Source: Cinclus cinclus | Taxonomy: Eukaryota; Chordata; Aves; Passeriformes; Cinclidae | Assembly: GCF_963662255.1 (NCBI RefSeq) | Contig: NC_085048.1 | Coordinates: 102,964,229 to 103,028,228 of the forward strand | Length of the DNA stretch: 64,000 nt | Reading direction: 5' to 3' | In this document: one piece after another, positions 52,586 through 64,000 of the stretch | Layout: every line of letters starts with the position of its first letter | Position numbering within the stretch: position 1 is the stretch's first letter | Translations under genes and position numbers: made by a program | Notes under the pieces: generated by a model | What the model saw: the letters and a program-made list of their open reading frames with translations, nothing else | What the model was told of the DNA's origin: nothing | Database searches by the model: none

Positions 52586-55500
52586 CCCCCTGGGCAATCT
52601 ACTCAGCTCTCCACTCCTGACCTTCTCTCTAAAGTTGCCTGCAAAAATAACCTAGGAGAGATCTCCATCTCATGGGTGTCATGTGGGGTTGAGAATAGGT
52701 GGGACAGTTTATGAAGCAGTTTCTGGTACTGGTACTGAAAGGGGCATTCCTTTCACAACAATTCCAATGTTCAACACACTCCGTATTCAGCATATGAAGG
52801 GTGTGTGCCTGGCAGAGCATCCAAGGCCACAGTGGTCAGAGGGGAAGCCAGGGGCTCTCCTTGTCTGCTGTAGTGTCCTCCTGGTTGTGCAGCCTTGCTG
52901 CCATGGCAAATGTGCCCCTCATCAGTGCTGCTGTAAACTGAAAACAATCCCCTGAAGCCAGGGCTGTACAGAGCCTTCAACTGAGGATGAACTCATGGCA
53001 TTCCAGTGCAGAGACGGTTTTTGTGTCCTAATTTTAGTGCTGGTGGACCTTCACCAGGTATGCAAGTGTTGCTCTATAAGGCAAGTTCTTTGTGATGCTG
53101 AAATGAACTAAATATAGAGGGTTTTTTTGTTTCCTGTATATTCTCCTTTGGGCTTGCTTCCATTTTTTTTCCTGTATAAGAAATGTAGAAAATGCAGTAG
53201 CATGATCTTGCTCTCCTTGTTTCTCACCAGGCCATAGAATACCCCTTTCTTACAAACCTTTTTGGCTGCATTTATCCTCTCTAACTTCTCTTTCCTTCAT
53301 TTAATATTAAACCCTAATTAATGCTTATTTGGTGGTTCTGTGACAGAGTAATTTTATTTCACCCAACACCCTCCATCACACTGCTGTTTCCTGAGTTCAG
53401 ACCTGCTGGCTGCAGGTTCCAGAGTGAATAAATGAAGGTTCTCTCTCACTCAATGCTTTAAGCTGCCATTTTCTGCCCTCCCCACAGCCTGCTCCCCCAG
53501 GCAGCTCATTTCACACATATCCATGTGGAAGTTTGGAGCTGTTCTGCAGAGCAGCACTTATTTATTGCCTCATGTTCTGTTGTTACTTTGACACACATGC
53601 TCTGGTGTCCTGCCCACCCCGGGTATCTTCTACTCCCAATTTATTACTCCAAGTGGTGTTTCCCTGGGGTTTTACAGCAATCCTCTCTTCTTCCCGAGCT
53701 GCAGGTGCTGGGGCAGCTGTTTGTCATGGAAGGCAATGGAATATTGGTGGCTGATGTTAAGGCAGCAGAAAATCAAGGGCATCTTTGTGTAAGAACAAGA
53801 TGACCAAGACACATTTTTTAAAAGTGTCTGTGTGACTTAATAACCAGCTCTTTTCAAAAGCATTTGGAAGCCAGTCCCGACTTTCAACTCTTTATATAAT
53901 TTATGTGGCTTTGTTGGTTGTACTTGGTTATTCTTAAAAATGAGACAAGACCTGGGGGTCATGGCCCACATTTGGGGGAACTGAGCAGGGCCCTTGGTTT
54001 TACCTTTGGGGCTGTTTCACATCCTGATCCCAGAAGCTGTAGCACTGGGGACTCCTGGCTTTTTGGGGTGCAATAGTGGGTGTCATGGACAGTCTGGGTG
54101 TTCTGGGGCAGCTTTCTGAGCTCTGTGCTGTCCCTGTCCCTGGTGCAGGGTGTGCAAAAATACTCCCCCAGGTGCCAGCATGCTGCAGCAACATGGTTTT
54201 GTCACCCTGTCAGAATCCAGCATTAGTATCTCCAAACTCTGGCAATCTACCAGGGAATTCACCACAACAGAAATTTTGTATGCAGACACATGCTTTGCTA
54301 GGATATAATTGGTGTTATTGCTCTACTTTCCAAATACTGCAGTCAAATACATTATTGTGGAAAAAGAAACTGATGAATCTTCAATAGCAGGAGAGGCTGA
54401 GCCAATCAACAGACTTTTAATGAGTATCAGGCTGCATTTCTCCTCTTGCAGGGCAGCTCAAACACAGGCTTGCCCAGGGGGCACTCAGGATCCAAAACAT
54501 TAATTTAGAAAACTGGGTTTGTGGTACCAGGGAATGGAGCAAAGTAGGGAAGAAAGAGAAAACTGGTGTGTGAAGCCCCTGCTGTGTATTCAGAAAGAAG
54601 CTTGCAGGGATACAGCACAGGGAAACTGGGGCTCCAAACTGAGCTTTCTGTGTGCTGGAGCCTCTTTAGCAGGGCTTGTCATAATTCTGTATTTTTAAAA
54701 AATACTAAGCCTTGTTTGTCACCTTGCAGCCAAAAATCTCAAGTACTGTGGCAGTTATAAACCAATTCGGTTCAGTATTTGCAACCCTTCTCTAATCAAA
54801 TGTTTATGTCATAGAAAAATGGCCTTACAAATCTGGAAATAATGTGGTTGATGTAAACTTGGTCCTGTAATTTTAAAGCCTTATCTTGAATTTTAGCTTT
54901 TCTAAGAATCTCAAATAACTCTTACATTATATTTAATCTTACTGTATCTTGCTGTTTTGTGGGGCTTTGTGATGATGTTCAGTTTCTATCTATGCTGGGA
55001 ACAAAGGGAAGTGTTGGAAAATGTGCCCAGCGCAGGAAAATTCTGGATGTATTTCAAGGCTCTCTTTCTCCTGAGCACTGTGTGCTTTTCACCACCTTTT
55101 GGCTTGCTTGCAATTCATTTTGTACATTTACTTACAGCCTGAAAAAATTCCATGGATCATTTTTTGACCATCCAAGCCACAGAGGTGGCTTGGTTGGACA
55201 CTCTGGATAGACAAGGTCAGTCAGTGTCCATGTAAAGCTGACAGCCAGCATGTCTTGGAGCTCGGGAAATTACACCATTAGTCAACGAAAACCAGTTCCT
55301 GAAACATTTTGTTGCTCTTTTATTAATTCAAATGTCATTCCTATTTTAATTCACATATTCACAGATAATGTTTAATTAGGATAGGTATTTTGGGGTTGCT
55401 GTTTTTAATTTTCTTCTAGCTGCGCTTCCATTTCTGTAGCAGTTTCACTGCTGGTTTTACTTTCACAATTGACTGGAAAGGTTTATTTTCCTTTAATGTT

Positions 55501-57455
55501 AGTCTTTAAATACTTGCTCACAACAGGGCTTCTGAAATGTGTATTATCTTGGATTGTGGGATGAGAAACAGTCCCCAGTGCTGGATCCAGAGGGTGATCT
55601 CCTGCTACACATATCCCCAAACATACACATGTGCTTTCAGTATTTTGTGGTTTGTCTTAAATTATTATTTGTATAATTATTTTGATCATTACATAAGTAC
55701 AGATATCCCAGGAGCCACACAAAGCAGCCATCAGGAAAAGACTGATTCTTTGGTAGTTTATATCGGGGTCCTGTGTCTTTGGCATGGGAAGTTACTGAAT
55801 GTGGTTACTACTCAGAAGGCTTATCCCCTTTTTCATATGAATATGGAATAGGAAGTTAATGGGTTTTAAGCTCCAGGCCAGGATTTCATCCTGGTCTGCA
55901 GTGGTTCAGTGAGGGGAAGATCTGTCAATCCACTAAATGGCAACACCTTGCAGTAAAACTGGAAAAAAATCCCCAGCGTTCATATAGATCACAAATTTCT
56001 AAATCTTACTCATGATAGCTTTGTTATTTAAGAGAACTTTGGGTAGCAAAACAAGATATTTTTTAAGACTTGTCATGACACATTTTTAGACTTCACCTTT
56101 TATTGTGCTGTCTCTAATGGCAATTTCAAAGGCAAAAATATAATTTAGTATTAAAAACTTGATCAGCCAACCAAACTCTTCCCTGGGATGACTTTCATAG
56201 TGTTACACCAGGAAAAAAAATCTGATTAGTCTCAAGAAAGGATAAAAACTCCAAAGGTCTCAGGTCTGTTACCTCACAGTTACACTCATTTGCAACTCCT
56301 ACAAGGGTCTTCCCTTCCTTAGCAGTGGTTTGGGAAGTTCAGGCCTGGAGGGAAAGTATTTGGATGGTTGGGTTCCTCCCTCCCTTCCTGGGTGTGAGGT
56401 CACCAGGGGGGAGCTCAAAGCACTGTTTCTCTTTCATTCCCGTAATCCTGTGTGGATACGAGCTTTCCCCACCTTTAGATTGGCAAATTGACGACTCTGA
56501 CTGTGCCAAGCTGTGGCACCTTGCTGCAGGCTTGTCTAAATTCCAGGCTCAATGCGACTGTGAAGACAAGAGACAAAATATTGAGCAAAGGGAGTTTTCC
56601 CTTTGACAGAACTTGGAAAGTGTACTTTAGTGCTTAGTTGGGATCAAATAAGGCAGAAATTATATTGGAAAAAATACCTATGGCTGTAGGGGCCAATATA
56701 AAATGTCCACAGTTTGCAGATATGTAGCAGCTGTTGTAGTGCCCATGTTGTGGGTACCTCGTGCCTATTTGCATACAGATTTGACAGTGTAATTTTGCAC
56801 TGACAGAAAGCTCATGGAAAGATAAAGATGTGAGTAAATCTGCTTCTGTATTTCAACTAGAATTTAAATCTCCCATTCTGCAGCAGCAGATTTGATTTCT
56901 TTTCAATCCACAGACCATACTTAGCCAGCTGGAAGCCTTGGAGCCAAATTTATTCTCTCTCTCCTATAATGTAGACCCTAAGCAAACTGAGTGAGTGAAG
57001 GTCAGATCACCTGTAATTCACCATTTAACAATATGCTTTGCATTATAAAAAATAATCTGCAAGTGAGGAAATCATGAAACAAGCAAATGCAACTGCATCC
57101 ACTGGAAGCGATGCTGATTTTCATTCTGACTGCAGTGGATCAGGACTCAGGTCAATCATGAATACATTTGAAAAATTTCCACTCCTTGTCTGCCCCACTC
57201 TTCTGTTTCATCATTGAAAAGCATCAGCATCAGGCAGATCTTGGAGGCACTTAGCAGCCGAGGATTGGTGTTTGATAGGGAAATATGCTGGGGAGAGGAG
57301 AAGCTGAGTTGTTCTCTTGAAATTCTGTTCTAAGTTAGGGTTTCTGTTAGAATTGTGATATGGTCTGAAATGAAGTGAAAAAAATGGGTTACAGGACAAA
57401 GGTGACAATGTGAATCAGCAGAATCTCTTTAAGTAGAGAGTGAGGATTGGAAATG

Positions 57456-57535
57456 TGGGGGTTTTTTTGTTTTGTTTTGTTTTGTTTGTTTGGTTAGGTT
57501 TTTTTTTGTTTGTTTGTTTTGGTTTTTTTTGGTTT
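57456..57535. repeat. (GTTTT/GTTT)n microsatellite
   Basis: About 80 bp of GTTTT and GTTT units with short interruptions. Confidence 0.92.
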
Positions 57536-57894
57536 CCCATTCATAGTATCATAGTAAGTATCACTCATCATGGTAGAAGTGTCAAATGAATGACAGGGAG
57601 GAGATGAAAAGGAAAAAATAAATGCAGACTAGGAGCAAATGTTAATTAAAACAGGATTTGGAATTATCAGGAAGTTCTTTCATATCTGCTGCATATGAAC
57701 CTTCCCTTAAGACCCACTTTGGTTTGATTCACATGACTATTGGCAATTACTTACAGTGGATATTTCACTGTGATAAGGTGCTTGAAATTTGATCAGTCTG
57801 TGATCAAACTTTGTGCTGTCAATACTCTGAGCTCACAGATTTGACATGATCATCTGTGCGCTGAAAATTAGGGCTTAGGATTTGGGAATGAGTG

Positions 57895-57947
57895 GTTTTC
57901 AGTCCTTGTGGGTCCCTTCTAAATCAGAATATTCTGTGATTCTGTGA
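57895..57947 (+). mobile_element. CR1 LINE 3' terminus
   Basis: CCTTGTGGGTCCCTTCTAAA, then TCAGAATATTCTGTGATTCT and GTGA, form the characteristic extreme 3' end of avian CR1, including two units of the terminal ATTCTGTG-type repeat. Sequence to the left is too diverged to be sure how far the copy extends. A short 5'-truncated insertion or an eroded longer one are both possible. Confidence 0.85.
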
Positions 57948-60488
57948 CTCCCTGTCTGCTGGCAAACCTGGGAATGGAACAACTGGCATCTCAAAAGCTG
58001 CATTTCATTTCCTTGGAATTATTTACAGGTTGTAGAGCGGGTGACAGTCTTAACTTTTAGGGGAAAGAAACCACATTAATATTTACAGGATTGCTGGGTG
58101 GGAAAAAAATATCTAATTGGTTGTTGAGTAGAATTTGATCCTAAATTGAAGAGACTTTAAAGTTTGTACGTGTACAAACACACAGAGGTTTGTGTGTATG
58201 TACAGACACAGAGATAAAGCGGTAGAGAATTTTGGGTGGTGTGTGTGTACAGATCCTATAGGTGTGTGTTTGTGGGCAGGTGTGCACACAAGCCCTATTT
58301 ATCATCTCAGTATTTAACAGAAGGGCTTGTGCAGTTTCATACCAGCCCAGGAGCCTCATTTGATCTGAGAGCTCCTGCCAGTTTTGTTGGGAGTTGTTTT
58401 GAAGTTTGTGTGGAATAATTGTGTGGAGCTGTGTATATTGAGCGATGGTAACTCAGGCTTATTTTTGTATCATCAGAATGTTTAAGTCCTCAAGTTCTGT
58501 CAAGCTGGTGTTTTGTTTCACTCTCCCGAGATGAAATCCCCCCTTGAAAAAGCTAATTTAGCAACTGAAGTGGATCATTGTACGGAGCATTAGGGCCATC
58601 AGTGGTAATAGCAAATGGTAAAGTTGGAATTCAGGCACTGGTATCCCTTAGAGTTTGGTTTATTTTACAGCACCTGCAAAAGTTTGTCTCTCCCCACACT
58701 CGGCCCTTGGGAAGGAGCAGAGTTTTATCTGTGCTGGCACTGCTGTGGCAACAGCAGTGTTGGGGAAGACAGGAATTGGCATCAGTCCCCTGTGAGTCTT
58801 CTATGAGAGGCACTGGCTGGAGTCTCCTGGCCAAGCAGTTTCTGGGGAGGATAATCCCCCTTGTTCTGGGCTTCCAGTTGAGATCTAAACCCAAACTGTA
58901 GAGACCTTTAAGTGTTTTCTGTGGCTCAACTTCAATTTTACTGCTACTGCTGTGGTTTTGCAGCAAGCTGGGAGCTAGAATATAGATACTGGCTTCTCCC
59001 TCCTGGAACACGTGCACTTTGATAGAGTAATTTATTTATATGGGATACGAGTTTGACATTATTTTTAAAAGGAGTGAACTGGTTGAATGATTCCCTCTCT
59101 CCCACATGGGAAGGCCTCACAGTACCAGTCCTGGATTGAACAATGTTCTCCAGGGACCAACATCCCACCATGGGCATGTCTGGAGGGAAAAGCTTTTCCT
59201 AAATATGAAACACCCTAAAACATTGGTAAAGGTTGAAAAAGAAAGGGAGACATCAGTACTTTGTTTTCATTTTCCAAGAGTTTATCCAGGAGCAAGAAGC
59301 AGCCAAACAAGTACAAAACACTGTAAGAGCACTTTGTAATCAAAGTATCTCAGATTTAAGAAAAAATATTGTAGGATTTCACCAATCTATTTTTCACCAA
59401 ACAACTCTCCACAGGGCTTGTTGGGTAGAGTCTGCAGGATTGCATCCCTTGGCATTCTCAGTATTGGGAAGACTGAACTGAAGGCACGTGAGGTTCTTGG
59501 CAAAGTAATTTCCTATGGTATTTACCAACCCCTCTCCTTTCTGAGCATTTCTGTTTGTGTGGGCTTTGGAAAAGTGTTGGTGATATCCAAAACATTGTAT
59601 TGGCTCTTTACTTTGTTAGTCTGGGTGTGCCTCATTTTCTGTGATGTTGCCATTCTGCAATCTTAATTATTACAGATTGATTCATCTGGAATGGGTGAAC
59701 TGAAGAGTCCAGCTAAGAGGGTTTAATAATTAGTTGAAACACTGAACTGCAAAAGCTGCAGCAAAAACTGGGTGCACTACGCCTGAGTGACAGAAATGAG
59801 GGGAATGAATCCAATGAATTTTGTCTTTTAAAAACAGCCTGCCATTAGTGGTGCTGGTGAATTCACAATTCCCAAGCATAAATCATTAAAACATTTAGGC
59901 CAATGACATTTAAAATAGATTCTAACACCAACACTTTGGTTACTTTCTGATTCTCTCAGTCTGAAAATGAGAACATTGTGCTTCCAACATATCTGGGATT
60001 ATCCCAGTCTGTCTTGAGCTGGTGAAACTCTGGAGGAGAGTTCTGGCCTCATTTTTCACCTGCTGTGGGGGTCTATTCTGGGTACTGGTGCAGGGGATGT
60101 TTATTATCAAAGGAAAACACATTTGTTTAGCACACTGTACACAGAACAGACTCCCTTTTCCTGATCTCTGAACTACAAATCTGAGCAGGACCTGTGTCTG
60201 TGTGAGCACCTGAAATGTGTCCCTTGTCATTGCCTTTACCCAGGGATGAGTGACAGCAAGGCAAATGGACTGAAGGCAAATGCAACTGATCCCAAGAATC
60301 ACTTTGGAAATTCATAGGTCTGTATTTATTTATTTTCATAAATTGCAAATTGTGAACTCCACCTTAACCCAACACAGTTCTGAACACAATCCTGTGGGTT
60401 TTCCCTCAGAAAGCCCTGGGTGTAATTTTGAGCTGAGGCTGTTTCTCACTTCATCTCCTGTGTCTTCCTTCTTAAGGAAGGGCTGAAG
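57948..60488. other. Noncoding DNA, no recognisable gene
   Basis: Nothing recognisable apart from a short GT-rich patch near 58185-58290. Open frames up to 128 codons (minus, 58631-59017) show no domain. Confidence 0.7.
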
Positions 60489-60493
60489 GCCCT
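60489..60493. repeat. Target-site duplication, left copy (GCCCT)
   Basis: GCCCT directly precedes the TG that starts the LTR. The same five bases follow the terminal CA at 61173-61177. Confidence 0.85.
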
Positions 60494-61172
60494 TGTTGTT
60501 TTTTTTTTTTTTTTTCCCTTTTCCCTCTGTGGAATTTTCCCCATTGTCATGCTAAGATACCTGTTGACTGGGCCCTGGTGACAAGGTGGGGGGGGGGGTG
60601 GGGGGAGAGAGAGGAGGGAAACCCCCGCAAGATTCAAACATTGGCCCATTTCCCCCGCGGAGTTCGGACGAGAAGGACGATCGCCGCCTGTGTCCCATCC
60701 CTGCCATCTCAGCGTCGGGAAACCACCATCGGACCCTGCCCTGCTGCCTTCTCGCTGTGAACTACCACCATCCAGCACTCTACTGAGCACCAGGACCCAC
60801 ACCGTGAGTGGAGAGCTCTCTCCATCTCTCTCTCCCCCTGGGACAGCGCTGCCATCACCCCCAGCCCTCCTGCAGCTCTGCGGGACCTGCCCGCCCCCAG
60901 CACCGGGAACTGCAGCTCAGGGAAAAGGTGCCTGCAGCCAAAAAACACTGGGACTGAGTTACTGTTCTGTTTGTGGGTAATTTCATAGCTTTGTTGTTCT
61001 TGTTTGTCGTGTTAGATACATTAGTAAAGAACTGTTATTCCTACCCCCATATCTTTGCCTGAGAGCTCCCTTAATTCCAAAATTATAATAATCGGAAGAA
61101 TCACATTTTTTTTTCAGTCCAAAGGGAAGCTTCTGCTTTCCTTAGCAAACACCTGTCTTTCAAACCAGGACA
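60494..61172 (+). mobile_element. Solo LTR of an endogenous retrovirus
   Basis: A 679-bp unit begins TGTTG and ends GGACA, and is flanked by 5-bp direct repeats GCCCT. It is T-rich at the start, with a poly(G) stretch at 60588-60605 (G11-T-G6). A GC- and CpG-rich middle covers about 60650-60910. An AGTAAA at 61023-61028 could serve as a variant polyadenylation signal. The AT-rich right end, with the phrase CACCTGTCTTTCAAACCAGG, is a sequence I associate with passerine LTR families. There is no internal gag/pol sequence on either side, so this is a solo LTR left by recombination between two LTRs. A 5-bp duplication is most typical of ERVL-type elements, but 4-6 bp occurs in other classes, so class is an inference. 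Orientation follows the putative polyadenylation signal and U5-like right end. Confidence 0.85.
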
Positions 61173-61177
61173 GCCCT
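61173..61177. repeat. Target-site duplication, right copy (GCCCT)
   Basis: Five bases identical to those at 60489-60493, directly after the LTR's terminal CA. Confidence 0.85.
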
Positions 61178-62741
61178 TGATTGTAACATTTTCCCCTCTC
61201 CCTGCAATGGGATTCAGCTGTCACCCCTGGGTTAATGCAGTCTTCCCTCTTTGCAGCCTCTTGTTCTGGGAACAGGATCCATCATCTCCTCATTGGATTT
61301 TATTATGGGCTGTTGCACTCAGAACCTGCTTTGGGAGGGATGGCTCTGGTTTCTCCAATGGATCTCCATTTTAATTCTATTGCAGAAGCTTTGGTGTTTC
61401 AGTGCAGGCTGAATTGGGTGTGAAAAGTGCAAGTGGAATTAGAGTCATGGAGGAGGCTGTACACAAATAGTTTGGCTATTTAGGAGCATAATTACCCAGA
61501 CTGCAATCCCAGAAATAGCTGCTATACACAAATCAATCCAAATGCTCTCTACAAACCTGTTCCTTGTCCTCCTAACTTGGTTCATTATGGAGCCACAACA
61601 AAAACCATCTTGAGTGGCATCCATGAATGCAGCTCTCCTTGCTGAGAAACCATGTGGAAAACCATAGTCTTAATTAAATCTTCTTCTAAAAGTACACAAA
61701 AACACTCATAAAAAATTAAGATTGTTTTTAAACCTATACCACAATTCCACTTGGAAAATGCTGGATGAAAAATACAAAATTCAAATACAATTTCTGTCAT
61801 AGGACACTTTAAAATATAAATGGCTTGACTAGCTCCATTTCATAAAGCAGGTCAAACCCAAAAAGGATTATGATGTCCCCCGGACATGTATGGAGCCAGT
61901 GCTTCACACAAGGGTTTTAACAGCAAAAATATGAAAATTCTTTAAGGCTTTGGCATAGTGTAAGTGGTTGTATGACTGGGCTTGTCCACATTGGTAGCTG
62001 GGTGAAGAAGGGCTGGAAATGAAACTGAGGGAAAAATAAAATAAAAAACCATTAAAAGATGCAAAATATGGGACAAAATACCACCCCCCCCCACAAAAAA
62101 AACAGGAAGGCGAGACGCCTTCCTGACTGAGATGTTCATCAGCTCAATCACAGGGTGTAGTGCCTGCAAGCCAGGAGTATACTTTGAATATTTCTATTTT
62201 TAATGTCTATTTTCTGGGGGCCTTATTGTGACATGGCAGATGTGAATTCTGATCTGCTGATACAGGACCTGATCCCCACAGCCAGGTTTATCATCAGGCA
62301 CAGGAGTATTAAAGCCTTCCGAGAAGGACTAAATGATCCATTATGTTTTGGCAACTGCAGCCTCATTTCCTACCTGCTGCTCCTTCTGTGGTCACTCTGA
62401 AGCAATTATTTCAGATAATGTGGAACCAGGCCACTGATGAGAGTCCATCAAGAAATCATTATCTTACTAGAAGCAATGTACTGGTTGTCGAACAGAATTG
62501 GAAGGCGTGGATGCAAAAATAGTTTTTTACTTTTTTTTTAGGTTTTATTTTTATGGGAATGCAGAGGGCAGAAGGGGCTGGAGGGTTGTCCCCACATTGT
62601 CTAAGGTGCAGTAGCTGAGGCTGCAGTGCCACATACTCCACTTTGTGCTGCCATGGCCTTGGATTGTGGCTCTGCAGCCAAAGGCCTGGAAGTTCTGACA
62701 GTGGAGCAACAGCAGCTTGGGCTGGTACAGATGAGAGACAG
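61178..62741. other. Noncoding DNA, no recognisable gene
   Basis: No gene or element recognised. A C-rich run followed by A-rich sequence lies near 62083-62102. Confidence 0.7.
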
Positions 62742-62810
62742 ATTTATTATCTATCTGTCATCTGTCTGTCTAACATCTCTTATCTACTATCTCATCTATC
62801 TATCAATCAT
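62742..62810. repeat. Degenerate (TATC/TGTC)n tetranucleotide repeat
   Basis: Interspersed ATCT, GTCT and CATC units with several interruptions; a decayed microsatellite. Confidence 0.85.
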
Positions 62811-64000
62811 GCCCCACTGCCTTGCACAAAGCAGAAATTTGTTGTTCCTGCAACATCCTGGGGAAAAAATCCTGACCTGGCTCTGAAGAGCAGCTCTAGG
62901 GAATCTGTCCAGACTGAATTGCTAAGGAGGCAGGGAAAGCCAGGCAGGATTTGACTGGGACAACTGGATTATCATCTAAATGACAAAGTAATGAAGGAAT
63001 TAGTGCTGCAATGTTTTATTTAATTTAAAAGTTTATTGTGGACATCTCGTGATTTAATATCAGTGAACAATCAGGCAGAAATAGTTGGGCATATGTATGG
63101 GGTGCAAGGGATAGAATATGGGCACCTGCTCCTAGCCAGATTCCCACTATAATTTTGGATACCATTTTAAAACCTTATTTATTCAACAAACAAGTTATCA
63201 ACCCAAACATTCCAGATCTGTTTCCCTTCTATAAATCTGTAACTCTTACTGCCTTTTCTCCGAGTCCAGTTGATGTCTTTAAGTCATAGTGTCTCTCCAG
63301 TTCTGTGGTGGCTGATGGTGTGGATCCCATTCCATGTGTGTGGAGCTGACCACCAAAACTTGTGACTATGTGCTGAGGTGCCAGTCCATGAAAAGAAGTG
63401 AGTAATTGTTTCCTCATCTCTTCAAGAGACAACAAGGAAAGCAGGAAAATTTTGGTTCAAAACAAAAGTAGACTCTGAAAAAGAGCTTGACATAAAATAT
63501 TTCTGGAGCCAAAACTCCTTCTCCCAGCATCCCTCCCTCCCTCCTTCTCTGCCCCAGGCTGGCTTGTGAGGGAGGATCTGGTGCCCTCCCGCTTCCACAG
63601 GAGTGCAGGTAAGAATAATTATTCACCCTTTTCCCCCCACCTTGACACAAGGATGACTTCACTGGTTGGTCTCCTGAAGGGATCCTTGCTAGCCCACACT
63701 AAACCCTGATCAGAATAAAGGATTCCAGGCCTCCCTTTGTCACCGAGGGCTTTAATCAGGACAAAGTGGCACTGCCAGAAACATTCCTGATGGTAAAGCA
63801 AGGCAATGCAGCAACTCAGCCTGTTTTTTTTTCCTTTTAAAGATGTTCCCCCTTCCCTTTTAATATTGTCTTCAATTTGATAAAATAAATGTGTATGGCC
63901 TTGCCATTTCAGTTTTCTTCAAGAAAACTTTTTCTTTTTGTCTGTGGCTCTCAGTTACGTGTGCTTGCAAAAACCTCCTTGTTTAAAGGCACGGTTTCTG
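62811..64000. other. Noncoding DNA with one exon-like unit
   Basis: No gene recognised. One short unit at 63558-63608 has strong splice-site look-alikes on the plus strand and is listed separately. Confidence 0.65.
63558..63608 (+). other. 51-bp exon-like unit with strong splice sites
   Basis: A long, nearly pure pyrimidine tract runs up to GCCCCAG ending at 63557. A CAG/GTAAGA donor starts at 63609. The 51 bp between are open in two of three frames; one reads WLVREDLVPSRFHRSA with split codons at both ends. I recognise no protein. Of the splice pairs in the window this has the best matches to both consensus sites, but short open frames carry little weight. Confidence 0.22.

Larger units (their letters stand above)
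48473..57455. other. Noncoding DNA, no recognisable gene
   Basis: No coding region or RNA gene recognised. Low-complexity tracts: CAAA-rich at 48985-49030 and T25 at 52561-52585. Candidate conserved noncoding stretches near 50390-50600 and 56985-57130 are listed under findings. Confidence 0.7.

Noticed and set aside
52556..52620. Possible poly(A) tail of a minus-strand retrocopy
   Set aside because: No polyadenylation signal, gene-like body or target duplication next to the T run.
57540..57572. TCATAGTATCATAG resembling a reverse CR1 end
   Set aside because: Too short and not followed by the expected GGAAGGGACC-type sequence.
60446..60980. Several overlapping open frames on both strands
   Set aside because: They lie within or across the edges of the solo LTR's GC-rich body and match no retroviral protein arrangement.

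Overview
This window looks like avian nuclear DNA, most likely from a songbird. Three stretches read as 3' ends of CR1 LINEs, the dominant avian retrotransposon. The block at 60494-61172 has all the hallmarks of a solo endogenous-retrovirus LTR of a type I associate with passerine genomes: TG...CA ends and a 5-bp target duplication, GCCCT. AT-rich composition with CpG depletion, long homopolymers and microsatellites, and the absence of long open reading frames all fit vertebrate intergenic or deep-intronic sequence. Bacterial operon features (ribosome binding sites, dense ORFs) are absent.

I find no protein-coding gene I can name on either strand. The longest open frames (177, 167, 159 and 152 codons, all on the minus strand) are about what chance gives in 64 kb of this composition. 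None shows a recognisable domain or codon pattern. I also recognise no tRNA, rRNA, snRNA or miRNA. The window is best read as a gene desert or part of a very large intron.

Layout: 1-14.8 kb is unique-looking noncoding DNA with a (TTTG)n repeat, a CpG-elevated patch near 8.1-8.66 kb and several splice-site pairs that could bound small exons. 14.78-15.21 kb is a degenerate pyrimidine-rich tandem repeat. 19.16-19.56 kb is a small CpG island followed by an AATAAA. 29.8-30.6 kb combines an exon-like unit, a run of 22 C and a CpG-elevated patch. 37.52-37.67 kb is an (AAT)n/(TTA)n palindromic microsatellite. 44.6 kb (minus), 48.2 kb (plus) and 57.9 kb (plus) carry CR1 3' ends. 60.49-61.17 kb is the solo LTR. 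62.74-62.81 kb is a degenerate tetranucleotide repeat. The rest is noncoding DNA in which I see only short low-complexity tracts and a few stretches with dense homeodomain-type or CRE-like cores that might be enhancers.

No new multi-gene system is visible. The items most worth checking are the small orphan CpG island, the intact solo LTR, the palindromic microsatellite, and the candidate exons as possible pieces of a long noncoding RNA or of a gene whose main exons lie outside the window.
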